NCBI RefSeq assembly: GCF_003568865.1
Contig: NZ_CP031116.1
Span: forward strand, 1-64,000
Direction: 5' to 3'
Length of the DNA: 64,000 bases
Origin: Rubrobacter indicoceani
GTDB taxonomy: Bacteria > Actinomycetota > Rubrobacteria > Rubrobacterales > Rubrobacteraceae
The notes under the pieces are model-generated. The model made no database searches. It worked only from the letters and a program-made list of their open reading frames with translations, and was not told where the DNA came from. The position numbers and the translations under genes were made by a program. Shown in pieces: positions 34,909-43,114 of the stretch (the stretch's first letter is position 1; each line of letters starts with the position of its first letter).

Positions 34909-36629
34909 GATCCTCCCCCCGGTATCGCCTCGCCCGCCGCCCGCAGAACGTAGAGCATCGAGGTTGCGCCGGGGTCGCGGCTGCCCCGGCTCCTTTCTCC
35001 GAGCTTCGAGGCCCGTCCGAGGGCGCTGATCATATCCGAAGTCGAGTCCGCCCCGACCTCCGCCGCCGAAAGGGCCGCTCGCCACGCCTCCGCGCGCGAC
35101 GCGCCACCGCTTGCGGCCCCGCCGAACGCAACGACGAACGGCTCCAGCGTGTCCACCATCGTCTTGTCCCCGACCTCTGCCCCCCCGAGGTGCTTTATCG
35201 CGTCCAGCGCGTCTCTGAAGGCCCTGTGGAAACCTCCCGCGTCCGTCCCGTCTGCGTCGAGGCCCTGGCCCAGAGCCGTGATCGCCGACCCGTACAACGC
35301 CCCCGACGCGCCACCCGCAGCGTCCGAGAACGCCGCGCCCGCCCGCACCAGCACCGCCCCGGCGGAACCACCGTAGCCGTCTGCGGCGGCGACCGCCGCC
35401 CGGAAGCCGCGAACCATGCCGGAGCCGTGATCCCCGTCCCCGGCCACCGCATCGAGACGCCCGAGCTCCTGCTCCGCGCCGGAGACGGCTCTGAGCGCGC
35501 GAGCCAGACCATCCCGCGCCGCGTCCCCGCCGGGGGTCGTCTCGCCGGTTGAAGCCTCGATGTCCTCAGCCTCGTCCGGCGGGGCGATGGTCTCGAAGTC
35601 CGCGGTTCCGTTTCCGTTGGAGAGCCCGGCCCCGCCGCGGGAGAAGGCCGGGGTTTCGGCGGGGGCGTCGTGGAGTTCCTGCAACTCGTCGTCGAGCCAC
35701 ATAAGGGTCAGGGAGCATCCGGCCATATCCAGAGAGGTGACGATCTCCCCGACCTCCGGCGAGTGGACCTCGAGCCCGGCCTCACCGAGAAGCCGCCCGA
35801 CGTCGCGGAAGATCACGAAAAGCTCCTCGTACTTCGTTGTCCCGAGGCCGTTCATTATCACGGCGACCCGGCCCCCGGCTCCCTCGGGCGCGTCGTCGAG
35901 GAGCCGCTCGACGAGCAGCTCTGCGATGCCGGACGCCGGAAGCATGTCGGAGGAATCTATCCCCGGCTCGCCGTGAATCCCCATCCCGACCTCCATCTTC
36001 CCCGCCCCGACGGTGAAGAGCGGCTCGGCCTGCCCCGGCAGCGTGCAGCCCCCGAAGGCGAGGCCCATCGTCCGGGTAGCGTCGTTAGCCCGGACGGCAA
36101 GCCTCTCCACCGAGTCGAGGTCGTCGCCGCGGGTCGCCGCCGCCCCCGCGACCTTGAAGACGTAGAAGTCGCCCGCGATGCCCCGCCGCTCCTCCTCCCT
36201 GCCCTTCGGGGCGCTCGCAACGTCGTCGGTTACAACGACCGTCCGAACGTCCATGCCTTCCCTGCGGCAGCGCAGCTCGGCCATCCCGAAGTGCATCACG
36301 TCGCCGGAGTAGTTGCCGTAGGAGTACAGGACGCCCGCCCCGCCGTCGAGGGCTTTCGTTACCCGGTAGACCTGCTCGCCCGACGGGCTGGCAAAGATAT
36401 CTCCCATCACCGCACCGTCGGCCAGACCCGCCCCGACGATGCCGCAGAACGCCGGGTAGTGTCCCGAACCGCCCCCGATGACGACCGAGACCTTCCCCCG
36501 CTTCGGGGAGCCTGCGGCCATCACCCCGGAGGCGTTCGGGACGCGCTTCACGTAGCGCCCGTAAGCCGATACGAAGCCTTCGATCATCTCGTCCTTAAAA
36601 GAAGTCGGGTCGTTTGTAATACGCTGCAT
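34905..36629 (-). CDS. Fused dihydroxyacetone kinase (DhaK-DhaL)
   Basis: 574 residues. The N-terminal DhaK domain (about 1-330) has SVVIGGGSGHYPAFCGIVG and the substrate-binding His in VGMGIHGEPGI. A Ser/Gly/Thr-rich linker (about 330-375) joins a C-terminal DhaL domain with the Mg-ATP motif VAGDGDHGSGMVRGF and DAAGGASGALYG. This is the single-chain ATP-dependent form that phosphorylates dihydroxyacetone; related enzymes act on erythruloses (DerK/LerK). Given the RpiB-like and polyol-phosphate enzymes nearby, a tetrulose substrate is an open alternative. Confidence 0.93.
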   Translation of the reverse strand: MQRITNDPTSFKDEMIEGFVSAYGRYVKRVPNASGVMAAGSPKRGKVSVVIGGGSGHYPAFCGIVGAGLADGAVMGDIFASPSGEQVYRVTKALDGGAGVLYSYGNYSGDVMHFGMAELRCRREGMDVRTVVVTDDVASAPKGREEERRGIAGDFYVFKVAGAAATRGDDLDSVERLAVRANDATRTMGLAFGGCTLPGQAEPLFTVGAGKMEVGMGIHGEPGIDSSDMLPASGIAELLVERLLDDAPEGAGGRVAVIMNGLGTTKYEELFVIFRDVGRLLGEAGLEVHSPEVGEIVTSLDMAGCSLTLMWLDDELQELHDAPAETPAFSRGGAGLSNGNGTADFETIAPPDEAEDIEASTGETTPGGDAARDGLARALRAVSGAEQELGRLDAVAGDGDHGSGMVRGFRAAVAAADGYGGSAGAVLVRAGAAFSDAAGGASGALYGSAITALGQGLDADGTDAGGFHRAFRDALDAIKHLGGAEVGDKTMVDTLEPFVVAFGGAASGGASRAEAWRAALSAAEVGADSTSDMISALGRASKLGERSRGSRDPGATSMLYVLRAAGEAIPGGGS

Positions 36630-36676
36630 GCTGGCTCCCTTTTCCGTGGTAAGTGGTCGTCCGATCGTGGGCCGTG

Positions 36677-37714
36677 CTAGGGCAGGACCGCGACTTTGAT
36701 CCCCTCGCCGCCTGCGGATTCATCTATCGCCCGGACCGCCTGTGAAAGCGGGAAGCGGTGGGTGATCATCCGCTCCACCGCGATGCGCCCGGACTCTATA
36801 AGCCGGAGGGCGGTGCTGTAGTTCTCGCGCTTCGAGTCCGAGGCCCCGGTTACGACAAGCTCGTTGTAGTGGATCAGGTTCGCCTCCACCTCAGACCAGC
36901 CCGCCCCGGCGAGCCCGGCGAAGACGTTGATGCGACCTCCCTTGCGGGCGAGCCTCAGCGCGTCGTTGACGAGCGCGGGGAGGCCGATGCAGATAACCGC
37001 GACGTCTACGCCGAAACCGTCCGTATGCCCGCGAACGACCTCGGACAGGTCCTCCGTCGTCGGGTCGACAAGGACGTGCGCGCCGAGTTCCCCTGCGAAT
37101 CTCCGGCGAGCCTCGGAGGGGTTGCTGACGATCACCTTCCCAGCCCCCGACAGCAGCGCGAGCTGGAGGTGGAAGAGGCCTATCGGTCCCGCGCCGAGTA
37201 TCAGGACCGTGTCGTCCACCTCGACGCGGTAGTTCGAGAGGCCGTTTATGCAGCACGAGAGCGGCTCGGCGAGCGCAAGGTGTTCGGAGGGGACGTTTTC
37301 GTTTGCAACGAAGAGGTTGCCCGCCGAGACGGCCTCCGCCGGGACGCGCAGATACTCCGCCAGGCCGCCGTCCACGACGTTGCCGACGATCCGCTTGTTC
37401 AGACACAGGTTCTCCATCCCGCGCCTGCAGTAGTGGCAGCGCAGACAGGAGATCGCCGGGGCCAGGACAACGGGTGATCCGGCTCTGTAGCCCCGGACGT
37501 CGCGCCCGACCTCCGCGACGTGGCCCGCGAGCTCGTGGCCGAGGATCACATCCCTCCCGATTCCCCGCGTCTTCTCGCCCTTCATGATCCGCACGTCCGT
37601 GCCGCAGACCGTGTTCGCCCCGACCTTTACGATAACCTCGCCCGGCCCGGCCTCCGGGGTCGGAACCTCGGTGACCTCCAGGTTGCCCGGCTCCCTGAAA
37701 ACTGCGGCTAGCAT
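36677..37714 (-). CDS. Zinc-dependent medium-chain dehydrogenase (sorbitol/threonine DH-like)
   Basis: 345 residues; GGAGGACAAG precedes the ATG. The catalytic zinc Cys and His are in ANTVCGTDVRI and LGHELAGHV, structural zinc Cys residues in CLRCHYCRRGMENLC, the nucleotide fold in VLILGAGPIGLFHLQLALL. It likely oxidises a polyol to a ketose with NAD(P), for example supplying the dihydroxyacetone/tetrulose for the adjacent kinase. The substrate is not readable from the sequence. Confidence 0.92.
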   Translation of the reverse strand: MLAAVFREPGNLEVTEVPTPEAGPGEVIVKVGANTVCGTDVRIMKGEKTRGIGRDVILGHELAGHVAEVGRDVRGYRAGSPVVLAPAISCLRCHYCRRGMENLCLNKRIVGNVVDGGLAEYLRVPAEAVSAGNLFVANENVPSEHLALAEPLSCCINGLSNYRVEVDDTVLILGAGPIGLFHLQLALLSGAGKVIVSNPSEARRRFAGELGAHVLVDPTTEDLSEVVRGHTDGFGVDVAVICIGLPALVNDALRLARKGGRINVFAGLAGAGWSEVEANLIHYNELVVTGASDSKRENYSTALRLIESGRIAVERMITHRFPLSQAVRAIDESAGGEGIKVAVLP

Positions 37715-37724
37715 CTTGTCCTCC

Positions 37725-37966
37725 TCATTCCGTTCGCTCCCAGACGGGGTTCATGGCGTCAACAAGGGAGAGGTACGTCCCGTAGGCTTCGGCGAGCCGT
37801 TCGGCGTCGGGACGGCCTCGGGGCCGTCTACCTCCATGATCTGCTGCAGGCGGTGCTGGTCCTCGGCCCGCTCCCCGGCCCACATCACCTCGCGTACCTC
37901 GGGTGAGCCGTCCCCCCCGAACTCTTTTGCGGAGAGGAAGAGGTCCCCGACGCAGAGCACCTTCAT
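37725..37966 (-). pseudogene. Gene relic: dehydrogenase N-terminus joined to kinase-like C-terminus
   Basis: From an ATG at 37966 the frame MKVLCVGDLFLSAKEFGGDG and RLQQIMEVDGPEAVP resembles the N-terminus of a 2-hydroxyacid dehydrogenase. Around 37800-37830 the reading shifts; another frame then reads DAERLAEAYGTYLSLVDAMN and ends WERTE with a stop at 37725, like the C-terminal tail of an FGGY kinase. A large internal deletion that fused two neighbouring genes explains this. It lies between the aldolase stop and the dehydrogenase start. Confidence 0.55.
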
Positions 37967-37967
37967 G

Positions 37968-38768
37968 TCACCGCCTCCCTACGGATGCTTTACCGTGCAC
38001 GGCCTCGCGAAGCCGCCGCGACATCCCGACCGGGTCGCCCGACATCCAGACGTTCCGGCCGAAGATTATTCCCCTGGCCCCGGCCTCGATCGCCCCCGTG
38101 GCCGAGGCTATTACGTCCCTCTCGTCTCCGCTTCTGGCCCCGCCGAGCGTCAGCACCGGGACCGGGCAGGCCGCGATAACGTCGCGCATCGAACCCACGT
38201 CCCCGGTGTACTCGGTCTTTACGGCGTCGGCCCCGAGCTCCGAGGCGATGCGGCAGCCGTAGGCCAGAAGGTCCGGGTCTTTCTTTTCTTCTATGCGCGA
38301 ACCCCAGAGCGTCGCCTCGACGATAAACGGGAGGCCGAGCCTCTGGGCCTCGGCCCCGGCCCTTGCCACGGAACGAACGTTGTCCGCAAACATCCCGCCG
38401 GACTCGGGGCCCTGTATAAGGTAGACGACTATCGCCCCGGCCCCGAGCCGCTGCGCCTCTTCCGGTTCGATCAGGACGCGGTGCCTCTCCCCCACGTCCT
38501 TCATGCGCTCGTCGAGGACCGTCCAGTCGGTGCGGACTATCGGGACGGGCGCCCCCCGGTGGGCGAAGAGGTCTTCGGTCTGCTTGAGGGTGCCGGGCGA
38601 GACAAGGACGCCGTCCGGCTCCCCGGCCACGATGTTCCCGACCGTCGCCCGCACGCCGCCGGGTTCGGGCGGCATCTTGAGGGTCGTGCCGTGATCGTAA
38701 GCCGTTATAAACGCCCGTCCGCTCTCCCTGTCAAAGAGCCTTCCCAGTCGGAGATCCGCTCCGCTCAT
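37968..38768 (-). CDS. Class I aldolase (DhnA/FbaB/LsrF family)
   Basis: 266 residues; GGGGGAGAGA precedes the ATG. The (beta/alpha)8 barrel has FITAYDHGTTLKMPPEPGG, a Schiff-base lysine in ADAVKTEYTGDVGSM, VLTLGGARSGDE and ARGIIFGRNVWMSGDP, typical of the archaeal-type fructose-bisphosphate aldolase and LsrF family. It could cleave a ketose phosphate to dihydroxyacetone phosphate plus an aldehyde. No other aldolase lies in the cluster, so it is the prime candidate for C-C cleavage in the pathway. Confidence 0.88.
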   Translation of the reverse strand: MSGADLRLGRLFDRESGRAFITAYDHGTTLKMPPEPGGVRATVGNIVAGEPDGVLVSPGTLKQTEDLFAHRGAPVPIVRTDWTVLDERMKDVGERHRVLIEPEEAQRLGAGAIVVYLIQGPESGGMFADNVRSVARAGAEAQRLGLPFIVEATLWGSRIEEKKDPDLLAYGCRIASELGADAVKTEYTGDVGSMRDVIAACPVPVLTLGGARSGDERDVIASATGAIEAGARGIIFGRNVWMSGDPVGMSRRLREAVHGKASVGRR

Positions 38769-38858
38769 TCTCTCCCCCGCTCTTTTGCCGGATATGGAAA
38801 ATATCTAAGCCTTCGGCCCTTGTGCGCCGGGGCGTTCTCCCGCCTCCAGGCTCCGCCT

Positions 38859-40424
38859 CTAGGCCGGAGCCCTGTTCTCCCGGGCGACGTGCTCGACGGT
38901 CCTGTGCATCAGCTCCTTCATCTGCGGGTAGGTGTCTATGTAGCGGTCCACGTAGAACCTGTAGGCTTCGTAGGCCTCGGGGTTCGGCTCGATGGTCCCT
39001 TCATCATGGACCATCGCGCGGGCGGCTTCGGGGATGTCTCTATAGATGCCTGCACCGACGGCGGCGATCATGGCCGAGCCGAGAACGGGGCTCTCCCCGA
39101 CCTTTGTTTTCTGGATCGGCACGTTCGCGACGTCGGCGTGCATCTGCATCCAGAGGTCGCTCTTTGTCGGCCCGCCGGCAACGACGTTCAGCCTGGGCTC
39201 GAAGTCGTGGCCGCGCATCGTGCGCAGGATGTGCTCGGTGCCGTAACAGATGCCCTCGATGATCGCCCGGAACATATGACCCTCCGTGTGCGAGAGCGAA
39301 AGCCCCCACATCATGCCGCGTGCGAGCGGGTCGGTGTGGGGCGTGCGGTTGCCCTGGAAGTAGTCTATGAGCATAAGACCGTCGGAGCCGATGGGGATGT
39401 CCTTTGCAAGCTCGTTCAGGATGTCGTAGGGGTCGCAGCCGCGCTTCCGACCTTCTTCCTGAGCGATCCTCGCGTAGCGGTTCTTAAACCAGGCGACGAT
39501 CGAGCCGGTGGAGACCTGACCGCCTTCCACCGTGTACTGGCCCGGGACCTGCGCGTCGGTGTACGCCCCGAAGAAACCCCGACCGTAGATAGGCTCTGCG
39601 GCTTGACCGATCATGACATGAGAGGAGCCGGTTATAAGGGCCATCTTCCCCGGCTCCGTTACGCCGAGCCCGATGGCCCCGACAAAGGCGTCCACCCCGC
39701 CCGCCGCGACCGGCGTCCCGGCCCTGAGGCCGAGTTCCGAAGCGACCTCGGCCTTCAGCCCGCCGACGACCTCGCCCATGTCAAGAACGGCCCTCGGGAA
39801 CTTCTCTATAACGTCGCCGACGCCGACGGCCTCGTAGAGCGACTCGGGCCAGCCGCCGGCGTTCCGGTCGTAGTACCAGCGGATGGAGGCGTTGTTGATG
39901 GAGGCGACCCACTCGCCGGTGAGCCTGAAGGTGACCCAGTCCTGGCACTCGCAGATCAGGTCGGCCCGGTCGTAGACCTCGCGCTCGTTCTCCTTGAGCC
40001 AGAGCGATTTGGACGGCATCCACTCCGCAGACACCGCGCCGTAACCGTTGTACTTGAGGGCCGGGTCGCCCGTCTCGGCGAGCCTCCGGGCCTGGTCCGA
40101 GGCCCGAACGTCCATCCACAGAAGCGCCGGACGGAGATGGTTGCCGTTTCCGTCCACGGCAAGAACGGTGCAGCTCGTCGTATCCACCGATATCCCGGCC
40201 ACGTCCTCCGGGGCGACGCCGGACCTCTCCATCGCGCCCTTTGTCGCCGCTACAAGGCAGCGCCACCAGTCTTCGGGGTTCTGCTCGGCCCAGCCGCTTC
40301 TCGGGAACTCCGTGTCGAACTCCACGCCCTCAAAGACCTTCGGCGTGCCCTCGCGGTCAAAGAGGCCGACCCTCACCCCGCCGGTCCCGAAGTCTATCCC
40401 CATCAGGTACGTTCCATCTGACAT
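38859..40424 (-). CDS. FGGY-family carbohydrate kinase, paralogue 3
   Basis: 521 residues from the ATG at 40424 (GGGGAGAGCGG upstream). It begins SDGTYLMGIDFGTGGVRVGL and carries the same FGGY motifs as paralogues 1 and 2. The C-terminal half is almost identical to paralogue 1 at DNA level (compare 38900-38970 with 26286-26356), while the N-terminal half differs more (WMPSKSLWLKENEREVYDRA). One distinct substitution is GGVDAFVGAIGLGVTEPG instead of GAIDGFSGALGLGVTEPG near the sugar/ATP cleft, so substrate may differ. Confidence 0.9.
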   Translation of the reverse strand: MSDGTYLMGIDFGTGGVRVGLFDREGTPKVFEGVEFDTEFPRSGWAEQNPEDWWRCLVAATKGAMERSGVAPEDVAGISVDTTSCTVLAVDGNGNHLRPALLWMDVRASDQARRLAETGDPALKYNGYGAVSAEWMPSKSLWLKENEREVYDRADLICECQDWVTFRLTGEWVASINNASIRWYYDRNAGGWPESLYEAVGVGDVIEKFPRAVLDMGEVVGGLKAEVASELGLRAGTPVAAGGVDAFVGAIGLGVTEPGKMALITGSSHVMIGQAAEPIYGRGFFGAYTDAQVPGQYTVEGGQVSTGSIVAWFKNRYARIAQEEGRKRGCDPYDILNELAKDIPIGSDGLMLIDYFQGNRTPHTDPLARGMMWGLSLSHTEGHMFRAIIEGICYGTEHILRTMRGHDFEPRLNVVAGGPTKSDLWMQMHADVANVPIQKTKVGESPVLGSAMIAAVGAGIYRDIPEAARAMVHDEGTIEPNPEAYEAYRFYVDRYIDTYPQMKELMHRTVEHVARENRAPA

Positions 40425-40470
40425 CCGCTCTCCCCTTCCCAAAAAGAGTCGCCGTCGTCTACCGGTCTTC

Positions 40471-40507
40471 AAGACCCCTACCCGACACCCCGAAGGGCCG
40501 GGGTCTT
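40471..40507. other. Intra-operon hairpin before kinase 3
   Basis: AAGACCCC (40471-40478) pairs with GGGGTCTT (40500-40507), with a further CCCTTCGGG-type mini hairpin inside. It sits in the 93-bp gap between the isomerase stop and kinase 3 start. A T run follows on the plus strand only, so for the minus-strand transcript it is more likely an RNA processing or stability element than a terminator. Confidence 0.45.
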
Positions 40508-40517
40508 TTCTCTCCGT

Positions 40518-42215
40518 CTACTTCAGAATGTCCGCCAGCCGGTGCAACCCCCCTTCCACGTCGCTTCCGAGGTGAACCCGGATAAAGCGCCGGTCGTTGT
40601 CGAGCAGCGCCTGACGGTCGCCGAGGGCCTGCGCGTCTATCAGGACGCCGAAGGTAACGGACGACTCGCTCACTCCGGCCTCATCGGGGATGCCCGCATC
40701 GTCGGGGTGATCGGCCGTGATCTGGACAAACAGCCCGCCCCCGCCGTCGCCCTTGTGAAGCTGCCCCGTCGAGTGCAGAAACCTCGGACCGTACCCGAAC
40801 GTCGTGGCGAGCCGGTGGTCGTCACGGAGCTTTCCCCGGAGGGCCTGGAGCTTCTCCGTCGTCGCGTCCCCGGGCGGCAGGTACGCCTGAAGCGCGATGT
40901 AGTCGCCCGCTTTCGTCTTTGAGAAGAACTGCTCTATCGCCGAGCTGACGTCCGCCGAACCGCCGGCGGAGAAAACGGAGAGCGAACCATCGGTGGCGGT
41001 CGGCTCCAGGGCCGGCAGGCCTCCCTCATCCCGGTAGGCTTCAAGCATGTTGCGGGCCTGAACCTTCGCCGACTCGACGTTTGGCTGGTCAAAGGGGTTG
41101 ATGCCTAGCCGCTCGCCGGAGATGGCGGTCGCGACCTCCCAGCGCATCATCTCCCCGGCCAGCTCGTAGGGGTCTTCGAGCATTATCTCCACGACCGGAT
41201 GCCCGGCCCTCCGAAGCTCCGCAAGCAGGTCGTCCGTCTTCGGCACGGCCTCGTTCTGCAGCGCGAGCTTGACAAAGACCCGGTCGTCGCCGTAGGCGTC
41301 GGCGGAGCCGGGCGGTTCCTCGGCGACGGGGAGGATCCCGACGCCGTCCTTGCCGGTGCTCTCGGCGATAAGCTGCTCAACCCAGGGGCCGAACGGCGCG
41401 GTCAGGGGCGAGGTGAAGAACGTCAGCTTGTCGCGCCCGTGATTTCTCGCGAGCTCGCCCATCGCCGCCCCGAGGTATGCTCCGGGGTTCTCCTCCGAGG
41501 CCGGGGTCGAGCACTCTCTGCGGGCGGCCGCGCCGGAGTCAAGGAGCTTCTCTACGTCGGCCCCGATCAGCGCGGTGGGGACCATCCCGAAAAACGAGAG
41601 CGCGGAGTACCGGCCGCCGATGTCCGGGTCGTTCAGGAACGTCTCGCGGAAGGAATACCTTTCGGCGGTCTCCTGAAGGCCGCTCCCAGGGTCGGTGATC
41701 GCGATAAACCGCAGGCCGGGGTCGCCGTCTACGAGCTTCTCGACCCTGTTGTAGAAGAACTTGAAGAACGAGAACGTCTCGACCGTACCGCCGGACTTGG
41801 TCGAGACGATAAAGACCGTCTTCGAGAGGTCGAGCGTGTCCGCGACGCTCCGTACCGCCTGCGGGTCCGTGGAGTCGAGAACGGTCAGGTCCGGGTAGCC
41901 CTCCGAACCGCCGAGCGCGAACCCGAAGACCTCCGGCGCGAGGCTCGAGCCGCCCATCCCCATAAGCAGGATATGCTTTGTGCCTTCGGACCTCAGCTCG
42001 TCGGCGAGCCCCGTCAGGCGGGGGATTTCCGCCCCGACGGTCTCGGGGCTTTCAAGCCAGCCGAGCCGGTCCGCTATCTCGTCCGGCTCCGGTCCCCAGA
42101 GGGTGTGGTCCCCTTCGAGCATCCGCTCGACCGCCCGGTTTGCCCGGAGGTCCGAGAGCGCGCCGGATACGGCGGCTTCGTACTGCCCGAGGGTGGTTCC
42201 GTGGCGGCGGATCAT
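40518..42215 (-). CDS. pgi: Glucose-6-phosphate isomerase (Tal/Pgi-type, stand-alone)
   Basis: 565 residues from the ATG at 42215, which overlaps the upstream HAD gene stop by 4 bp; the longer frame to 42407 lies inside that gene. SIS-fold motifs: ILLMGMGGSSLAPEVFGFAL, FIVSTKSGGTVETFSFFKFF, FGPWVEQLIAESTGKDG and NPFDQPNVESAK. It resembles the isomerase half of bifunctional transaldolase/phosphoglucose isomerase proteins rather than classical E. coli Pgi, but there is no transaldolase part. It interconverts glucose 6-phosphate and fructose 6-phosphate. Confidence 0.9.
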   Translation of the reverse strand: MIRRHGTTLGQYEAAVSGALSDLRANRAVERMLEGDHTLWGPEPDEIADRLGWLESPETVGAEIPRLTGLADELRSEGTKHILLMGMGGSSLAPEVFGFALGGSEGYPDLTVLDSTDPQAVRSVADTLDLSKTVFIVSTKSGGTVETFSFFKFFYNRVEKLVDGDPGLRFIAITDPGSGLQETAERYSFRETFLNDPDIGGRYSALSFFGMVPTALIGADVEKLLDSGAAARRECSTPASEENPGAYLGAAMGELARNHGRDKLTFFTSPLTAPFGPWVEQLIAESTGKDGVGILPVAEEPPGSADAYGDDRVFVKLALQNEAVPKTDDLLAELRRAGHPVVEIMLEDPYELAGEMMRWEVATAISGERLGINPFDQPNVESAKVQARNMLEAYRDEGGLPALEPTATDGSLSVFSAGGSADVSSAIEQFFSKTKAGDYIALQAYLPPGDATTEKLQALRGKLRDDHRLATTFGYGPRFLHSTGQLHKGDGGGGLFVQITADHPDDAGIPDEAGVSESSVTFGVLIDAQALGDRQALLDNDRRFIRVHLGSDVEGGLHRLADILK

Positions 42216-43012
42216 ACCGCGCTCTTCCCCTCGAGCCGCCCCTCGGCTATCGCGTCGAGCGAGATGTCGTCGAGGCTCGTCACCACTATGTCCGCCCCGG
42301 CCTCGGCGAGGGCCTCTTCGTCGTCGGCGCGGGCTATTGCAAGGGCTTGGAACTCCCCGGCCTTTGCGGCCTGGACGCCGTTTGTCGCGTCCTCTATAAC
42401 AAAGCACTCTTCGGGCGAAAGGCCGAGCTCCTCGGCGGCGGCAAGGAAGATCATGGGGTGCGGCTTGCCCTGCTCGAAGTCCCGCCCGGAGACGTCCCCG
42501 TCGAGTATGTCCAGGAGCGTGTAGCCCTCCGTGAGAAAGCCGTGGTCGAGTCCTTCGTTCTCTGCGAACTCATCCAGCCGCACGAGCCGCAGGAACGCCC
42601 CGGCGTTTTTGGAGGACGACGCGGCGGCGATAAGGACGCCCGCGTCTTTCAACGCCAGTACAAAGCGCAGAGCGTCCCTGTATTCGCTGAAGCTCTTTGA
42701 CTCGATCAGCTCGACGATCATCTCCTGCTTTACGTCGCCGTACTCCTGCGCCCGCCGCTCGGCGTCCGGCACGTCGAAGTATTCAAGCGCGGCCTGCGCC
42801 CCCTTGAAGCGCGGCTTCCCGCTCATCTCGCTGTGGTAGACCTGCGAGGTGAACTTCTCCGGCCTGTAGCTTGTCTTGTCCTTGATGTCCGCCCAACTGC
42901 TCTCCATGAGCTTCTGAAGCCCCTCGCGCCACGCCTGCTCGTGCGGTGAGTCCACGAGCACGCCGTCCACGTCGAAGATCGCCCCTCGAAAACCTGCTGA
43001 ACTGCCCGTCAT
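42212..43012 (-). CDS. HAD phosphatase/phosphoglucomutase-like
   Basis: 266 residues. Motif I GAIFDVDGVLVDSPHEQAWR, motif II IAAASSSKNA, lysine in FEQGKPHPMIFL, motif IV ECFVIEDATNGVQAAKAG. The DxD pair and the helical cap are those of the beta-phosphoglucomutase subfamily. A beta-glucose 1-phosphate mutase role would fit the GH65 phosphorylase at the other end of the block, but a sugar phosphatase role is equally possible. It lies between transketolase and pgi, coupled to pgi by overlap. Confidence 0.88.
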   Translation of the reverse strand: MTGSSAGFRGAIFDVDGVLVDSPHEQAWREGLQKLMESSWADIKDKTSYRPEKFTSQVYHSEMSGKPRFKGAQAALEYFDVPDAERRAQEYGDVKQEMIVELIESKSFSEYRDALRFVLALKDAGVLIAAASSSKNAGAFLRLVRLDEFAENEGLDHGFLTEGYTLLDILDGDVSGRDFEQGKPHPMIFLAAAEELGLSPEECFVIEDATNGVQAAKAGEFQALAIARADDEEALAEAGADIVVTSLDDISLDAIAEGRLEGKSAV

Positions 43013-43032
43013 CCGCTGCTCCTTTTCCCTGA

Positions 43033-43100
43033 ACCCGACTCTCGGGTCTTTTCGATGTCGTCCCGGCCCGAGAGCGCCGGGGCTTTTCGCCGCCCCGGCG
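43033..43100. other. Two hairpins between transketolase and HAD genes
   Basis: The 102-bp gap holds a 9-bp perfect stem (43075-43083 with 43092-43100, CGCCGGGGC/GCCCCGGCG, loop 8 nt) and a 6-bp stem (ACCCGA 43033-43038 with TCGGGT 43042-43047). For the minus-strand transcript neither is followed by a T run. They may partly terminate or protect the mRNA and set different expression for transketolase and the rest. Confidence 0.45.
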
Positions 43101-43114
43101 TCCCGAGCTTCTCT

